Position numbers and translations under genes: made by a program. From Ciona savignyi (Eukaryota; Chordata; Ascidiacea; Phlebobranchia; Cionidae), in the NCBI GenBank assembly GCA_000149265.1, contig CH000599.1, forward strand, positions 1 to 64,000: a stretch of DNA of 64,000 nt. The letters run 5' to 3'. A model generated the notes under the pieces. It did not search any database. It was not told the DNA's origin and was given only the letters and a program-made list of their open reading frames with translations. Shown piece after piece: positions 57,573 through 64,000 of the stretch (within the stretch, counting starts at the first letter, position 1; each line of letters begins with the position of its first letter).

Positions 57573-60500
57573 CTTCGGGAACGATTCTTACAAGTTTTCA
57601 CAACAAAATTAATTCAATTTCTGTAAAGACAAAATAATTGTTAGAAAATTAGTTTGTTGCTGTGTTTTATAATCTTCACAACGAACAATGTAAGTAGGCT
57701 GGTAACGAAATATACAAAACGAAAACTAAATTTAGATATCGAAGTTTAAGTTTTATTATAATTAAAGGTAATAAACATATATGGAAAAGTTTTGAGTCAA
57801 AATTAATATGTCTGAGTAAAAATAAATCACTAAACTGTTTTATTTCTGAAATTTTCAAGCTAAGACATTTCTGACTGATTTCACTTTCAAAATGGCGACC
57901 CATTGTTGAAACGGCCAAAGACAAAACTTCAACGTTTCCAACTTTCAACAATTAGCTTTCAATCCAGCAATTAATAGTTCGACTTTCCCACGCCATATTG
58001 CTTTGATCAGCTATTTCCCCATTCACAAATACTCGCCACCTTTTATAGAATAGAACTGATGATTTCGAATGAATGAAAAAGAAATCTGTCTCGAGTCTTG
58101 ATAAAAGAATCTTTCAACTTGGGTGATTACTTTAATATATTTGCTCAAATTGTTTCTAAATATTCAAGTTGATAACCTGGACCTTTCCTAATCAAAATGA
58201 ACTCCGTCGCAAAGTCATTGCTTAACCATGTTCACCAACTGCGTCTAAAGATGAATTTCTTCCCATTCATACAAGATTCGCTGACCGATAAAACATTTAT
58301 TCTTTTAAGTTTAAAACCCATTGAACATCTAAAAATAGATTTCTTTGTTGGCGCATTTATCCAGGTTTGCTGACCGAAAAGCAATTTATACTTTCCGTTT
58401 CGAATCCGACTTCTATCCGAGCAACTGACCAAGTGATATTCAGCACGTGCGAACAACGCTTATATACTCGCGCTATTTTCTTTTTTCCTCACTCCGATGA
58501 TGACGTAGGGAGGCCAAAGCAAAGGTTTGCGTCAGCCCAGCTGGTAGAAATCAACGAAACATAGATTTTTGCGCGAAAACAACAAGTTTCTATTATTTAA
58601 TGACGTATGTATGACGTTGTTTGATAAATAAGCATGTGTGTGAAGCATGTGTTTTGTTTGATTGTTGCGTCACAACCGAAGAATTGAGGTTTGGCGGCCA
58701 CGACTAATCATACCGAATGTAAACCATGTGTTTTAACTTTTAACTGTTTTCATCGTGGAAAGAAAAAATGTAATGTCTCTTTCTTAAGATCATCTTTACT
58801 TTTATAATTATGTAAATTGAGTTATTAGAAAATAGGTTTAAAAACCGTGTCTGAAGCATCTGGCAAAATGGTGTATTTCAACAATTATTCGGAATTTACG
58901 ATTTTATTTTAGTTTGAATTAATTAAAAACTGTACTCCATATCTGTCAATAAAATATAAACTTTCTATTAATTAATCGCTAAATTTTAATTTTATAAAAA
59001 AATCCCTTTTTTATATGTGTAATGTAATTAGCTTATGAAAATAAATAATGAATATCCTTCTAGTTTGGTATAAAATAAATAGTTTTTTGATTATTAGTTT
59101 AATTTTATAATTTTTTTATAAAAAAATGTTTGTTTAAAAAAAACTTTGTTTTCTAGAAATATTTTACATCGCTGATCAATCAAGCATAACAAATCACGTG
59201 ACCTTTGTACGTCATCGCTTGATTAATTGGACAAATAAAGTGAAATTTCAATTAAAACAGAATCAGTTTCGTCGAGAACAGCTGCTTTCCCTCTGTTGGA
59301 TGTTTATGACGTCACAATACATTTACGCGCTTCAGGTTTGTTTGGTTATTACGTCACAATTGACCTCGCGCGACGCTATTGTTAGCAGGTGTAGCAATTA
59401 AGAATAAATTTAGTTTAATTGAAGAATTAATGAGTTGGTATTTAACCAGGCACACGTGGTTGGGCATTATGGAGGGTTCGGTTTACTATGGGGATTCGAT
59501 CAATATTTGCTTAAATATTTCGATATAAAATTTAAATAAATATCGTAAAAACCCAAATTAATAAACAGTTTTTACGTTGCGATTTCAAATTATAAATATA
59601 ATCGGCAAGATTAAGGAAATAATTTGCATATTTTTATTTCTAGGTAATTTATGCGTAAATATTGTTCATTTGAATATTTGGAAATTTTTCGCCGATTTTT
59701 TAACAAATATTGTCAAACAAACCAAATATTGCAAAATAAAATATGGCATTATTAAAACAACATATTTGTTTAAGAGAAAAATGTTTACTTTTAAATTCCT
59801 TGCAAAGCAAAGATCTTAAAACTTCGATCCAAATCTATTATTTCATAAATCCACCTTTCAGTTTTAACATTTCTTAATTACAGGGGGGTGAACAATCTTA
59901 TCAGTGAAATTGATTTATTTTCTTAAAGTCACGAAAAGTCAAGTGTGTAATGTGTTCTTTCCTAACCAGCTTCATATTTAACTCGAATGTCTCATTGAAT
60001 TAAGTTGAAAGATCTCCCAGTAATTGGCAATTTCTCGCTTATTTGCCTCCATTGATTACACGTTGGTTCTTCGCGTCGCGTTTTCGATCGTCGCGGATGA
60101 TCCACCATTGTGGGGGGTGTCCCTCAGATATTCATCCGCGCGAAGGAACTTCAATAATTACATGGTTATGAGAAAATCCAATATTTCCGACCAAAACACA
60201 TATTCGCCAAGCACAACTCAATATAATCACAAACACACAATAGATGACGTGTCCACACGGGAATCGGGGATGGGAACGACCGCTAAATCGACATTCCATC
60301 CATGGGAATCGCACAATCCGGTTTTAATTAATTGAAAGAAAACCAGGCGACAAACAGACGAGACTAAACCCTGTGGAAGACGGCAAACCAGCATTTGTAT
60401 GGGGATGTGGGATTATGTAGATTTAACCTTAATTTGCAAACTATCTATTCGTATAGATGGGAATCGTTAATGTGGCGGTTAATCGGGTTTTATCGACAGT

Positions 60501-63500
60501 TTAAGTTTTCAACAAAGTTTTAGTCTTTCCGGGATTAGAGGTATCGCTTTTCGGGGAAACACCGCAGAAATTTGTGCGTAATGCTCAAACTGTTAATAAG
60601 ATGAGATTTTGGAAGATTTTATTATTAATTGTGTGAATAACGTGGTAACCTGGACAAGAAGCCGCGAAAACAACTTTCATCCTGGGGGGGGGGGTTATTT
60701 GTGACGTAATACTTGATATGTGTGACGCAACATATAGTATGTTATTCAAAGATGTTATTCAAAACAGGTTTAAGTCAACAATTCATTATTTTCTAGAATT
60801 TCAATATTTGATCGAAACCATGAATTCATCGATTGACTGCGCACTGAAATACGTCACAGTAGAGTCTATTACGTCATATTGGACCTCTAGAAAGATGTTG
60901 AATAATGAGGGAAACAACGTTTAGAAATAAGAAAACAAGATCAACATTTGTTTGAAGAAATGAAAACGCTGGTTGTTGTTGTTGGTTTCGTGGTAGTTGC
61001 GGTGTATGGGGCAGGTGGTGCGCTTATCAAGGTTTACAAAAGTAAGTATAAATTTTGTAGTTTAAACTATAGATCGCTAAGAGGCGCGCTTATCAAGGTT
61101 GAGTTGCGTACAATCAACCAACATGATAAGAATATGTCCGATCATCAAACAATTAATGTCATTCGGCGGCTTGCGGTTGCGCATATCCCGTTTGGTTGTT
61201 TACAATCATTCAAGCAGTAGTTTCGCTAAATATCAACATCTGTTGTTTATATTCAACGGATATTTATGTTGCTCTCTACATTGGGACACCTGGCCCGACC
61301 GATCGCGATCAAAATGGCGGCATTGGAAGCGTCGTATTCCCGCGGTGACCTCTCTCGCGCCCCCTTCTCGCTTAGATCGATCAAAGGGAGTCTCCGAGGT
61401 GTAAATTGCGGAACGACTGCTATTGTAAACAGAGGTAAACAAAGTCGCGTTTGTTTTATTGCCGCGTTTAATGTTCTATTGTGTTGGTACTTGGCTATGT
61501 GCACAGGTGTCCATGCCAGCCATCTAAACCACAGACGACGCGGTTAAAACGCAACTGCGGTATGACTAGCAGCGATGCCATATTTGCACGGGAGGTAAGA
61601 TAGCGATACCACTTATTCATATGCAGATGCGCTAAATGTGCATAACCCGGTTATAATGGGCAAATAAACTATGTTAATAATTAAGCAATTTATCCATCTG
61701 TTTCATATTAATTAAATCGCCGCCTTATTCTTAAGCGCAAATAATTCTTTAAGAAAACCCTCTATTTTTTAAATTTAACAAATCACTATTTTTGTGTTGA
61801 AATTTTAAAATTTCTATTTCACCCCCAAAAATCGATAACACGTGACTTCACATTGGAATTGGCGATTTCATTGCAATTAAATACAAATATGGAGATCATA
61901 TATAATCCCCCTATAATCCGTCCCTTTAATAAATGACACCTCATACATGTGAGTAATGTGGGCTGCTAAACCCCCCCAAACACAAGGTGGACTTAAATAA
62001 TGATCATTAGAACGCGGATAATACATATCATCCTTATGCTTATCGCGTATAATGCCTCCCAAGTATTATGCCGCCCCTGGTTGCAACCATAACAAAGGTT
62101 GACGTAAAAAGATATTTATAATAAAGATTTAACAAAGAGTTAGATTTTGTTTTAAATCTAAAAAATGAACAATAAAATTTGTTGAAAAATGTCAACATAA
62201 GTTTAAAGTCACCTCAATTGGCGATCAACGCGATCGGCGCGGTAGGTTTGTAAGCGATCTGGTGTTTGTGAACCCGGGTTTGGTGACTCATTATAAGTCG
62301 TCCTCGTAACACGTTACGAATGTGGGAAGTTCCAACTCATTACATACCATACCATGATAATCTTTATTGGAACCTGATTATTCCGCATTCGAGGTCCTTC
62401 GTCGAACGCATCATTATAGGTTCGATATTTAGCCTGGTAGCATACCTGTACACTTTCAGTAAATATTTTGGTTCAGAATTCCAAGTCAGGTATGGTGAAG
62501 AAATATTTATATTTTCAATCTGAGTATTTCGTGCTCGAGGTTTCCTCGTCGACGATTCTACCGCGTTTTTCGCGCTGATTGTGAAATAACAATGTGAGTT
62601 ATGACGTCAGACTCACATATCTATAATGAATTCGAAACTGCCACGTCATAAATCCGATTATTCGCGAACAATGGCGTAAAGCACACGCGATAGCTACTTC
62701 AATCGCGAATTATATCGATGCTTGTATTATGACGTCATAATGATAATAACATTGTTCCATTGTCTATATTTGATTTCTCGAATATGGATCTCGACGAATT
62801 GCAATCTATCAAAATGAAACCATTATCACGTCATATTGTAAAGTGCATTGTTAATCCCGAGTTTGCAGGGAATTCCCCCGATGACGTCTCGGCCGCTTTG
62901 AAGGTTCATCCACTTGAGGTCACGTGACACATGCCAACAATCATTGAATTCCAGAATTGACAACAATTAAGGTGACGTCACTAGTTGAAATATTCATCCG
63001 CCAAATTCCAAGATGAAAAAGTGCGGAAAATTTATATTTTGAAAAATGACAAACTCTGTCCCAATATAGTATTAACATATGTGAATTCACAAATAATAAC
63101 CCGTCCCCCATTTTAACTGTATAATATACGTACGAACATTGAACCGAAGTATAATTGAATATATTTATTATTTGTATGATGTATAAAATGTTCTTAAAAA
63201 GTTTGTAACTGTTCCTGCCTTTCGTCCTTTAACTGTATGTTATTCTCTCTATTTCAATAATAAAAATTGACAACAATTACAGCCGTGTCATTCGTTATTA
63301 TTTAATGTATTAACGCTGGGCGATAAAAATAATAAATTATACATAAATACGGGTGATAAACCATATTATAGGTTCCAAACTTGGCCCCGTAAATAAAGAG
63401 CAACCGTTTCTATTACGAACCTATAATAGATTCGTTACCAAGTCAGCTTTGTATATAACTTGGTGTATGTATCGGTGGCGTTAACCATTCGGTCACGTGA

Positions 63501-63602
63501 CCGAGGCAATCGCGTTTCACAGGATTCTTGAACTCAGCTTGAAACAACTCTATTTACGCAAGTTGTAAAACTCACAAGTACCAATGCTTTATTTGTTTAC
63601 AG
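57573..63602. other. Unit 4 intergenic DNA
   Basis: Contains the conserved blocks listed for unit 4 and the block D frame beginning at 62784. It lacks about 500 bases after block C that units 2 and 3 contain. No independent gene recognised apart from the candidate exon that follows. Confidence 0.45.
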
Positions 63603-63695
63603 CCTTATATTTACAACTTGCAAAGGTTCAATCGAGGTGAGAATAAATTAACTGTCGTGTTTGTAATTGAATCGATTTGTAAACGATTAATTTAG
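63603..63695 (+). pseudogene. Candidate terminal exon, unit 4, with early stop
   Basis: Homologue of 29603-29713. First codon CCT instead of CCC (synonymous). The frame ends at a TAG (63693-63695), six codons before the stop used in units 1-3, because ttccga has become tttaga. AATAAA is kept downstream. Confidence 0.25.
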
Positions 63696-64000
63696 ATTCT
63701 AAATGTGCAATAAAACAACACATTATAACTCAGTAACTTTCTTTAATTGATTTCGTTGTGTTACATTTTAGGAGGTAACACCATTAAATAATAAATTATC
63801 TTTTAGTGAATTTACAGGTAAAAAAATAAAGCTCTAAGGGGTTTAAACTAAGCAAATATTATTTAATTAAAAAATCTGGTGTAAATAACACATATTTTAC
63901 ACAATAAAACTTTATTTGTACCAAGTCAAGTTTCGATCAAAAAAGTAACAGACAATTTCACATGAAAAACTTGTGTTTAATCCTGTAATTTAGCGGCAGC

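Larger units (their letters stand above)
56362..64000. repeat. Array unit 4, cut by window end
   Basis: FoxB copy 4 and blocks P (58390-58615), Q (59166-59493), A (59925-60570), B (61080-61610; GTAAACA at 61425 and 61435), C (61830-62090), D (62540-62920) and E (63545-63735). The order matches units 1-3. The array may continue beyond the window. Confidence 0.85.

Overview
The window is AT-rich animal genomic DNA with short introns, no operon structure and many tRNA-derived SINEs. The FoxB-type forkhead genes, a MIC10 subunit, an exosome RNase PH subunit and a Mis18-binding protein make it metazoan. Small spaced genes, SINE load and sequence style fit an ascidian tunicate, most likely a Ciona species. 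That assignment is inference; no sequence here proves it.

Region 1 (1-20,500) holds four ordinary genes embedded in SINEs. EXOSC6 (MTR3 exosome ring subunit; minus, 2525-3349) is divergent from MIS18BP1/KNL2 (plus, 4892-8063, three exons). MIS18BP1 joins a SANTA domain to a CENP-C-like motif. MICOS10/MIC10 (plus, 9079-11239, four small exons) follows and converges on a 12-exon acyl-CoA synthetase of the 4-coumarate-CoA ligase/luciferase type (minus, 12906-19986). All splice junctions were worked out by phase and sequence. Introns and spacers carry at least 18 SINE copies or pieces, a second tRNA-like repeat, a SINE-split minisatellite and a large fold-back repeat.

Region 2 (20,500-22,500) is a transition zone. 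It has a near-perfect 39-bp-arm hairpin, an orphan piece of FoxB upstream sequence and one unassigned ORF.

Region 3 (22,510 to the window end) is a tandem array of at least four units of about 10.6-11.6 kb. Each has a minus-strand, single-exon FoxB gene at its left end followed by about 9-10 kb of partly conserved noncoding DNA. The unit boundary falls inside the FoxB coding sequence. Copy 1, at the array edge, therefore keeps what looks like the original C-terminus, while copies 2-4 run into sequence from the right end of the neighbouring unit. The forkhead domain is intact in copies 2-4, but the C-terminal halves differ: copy 2 is in frame (with a 100-N gap), copy 3 stops before the Groucho-binding eh1-like motif, and copy 4 is frameshifted near its end. 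Copy 1 has single-base insertions that look like sequence errors or recent decay. Between the genes, discrete blocks survive in all units with few indels. They carry forkhead, CRE, Otx-like, GATA-like, kappaB-like and E-box motifs. One block also contains a candidate terminal coding exon of an unrecognised plus-strand gene. The units are mosaics: different segments group them differently, as expected from unequal crossing-over or gene conversion.
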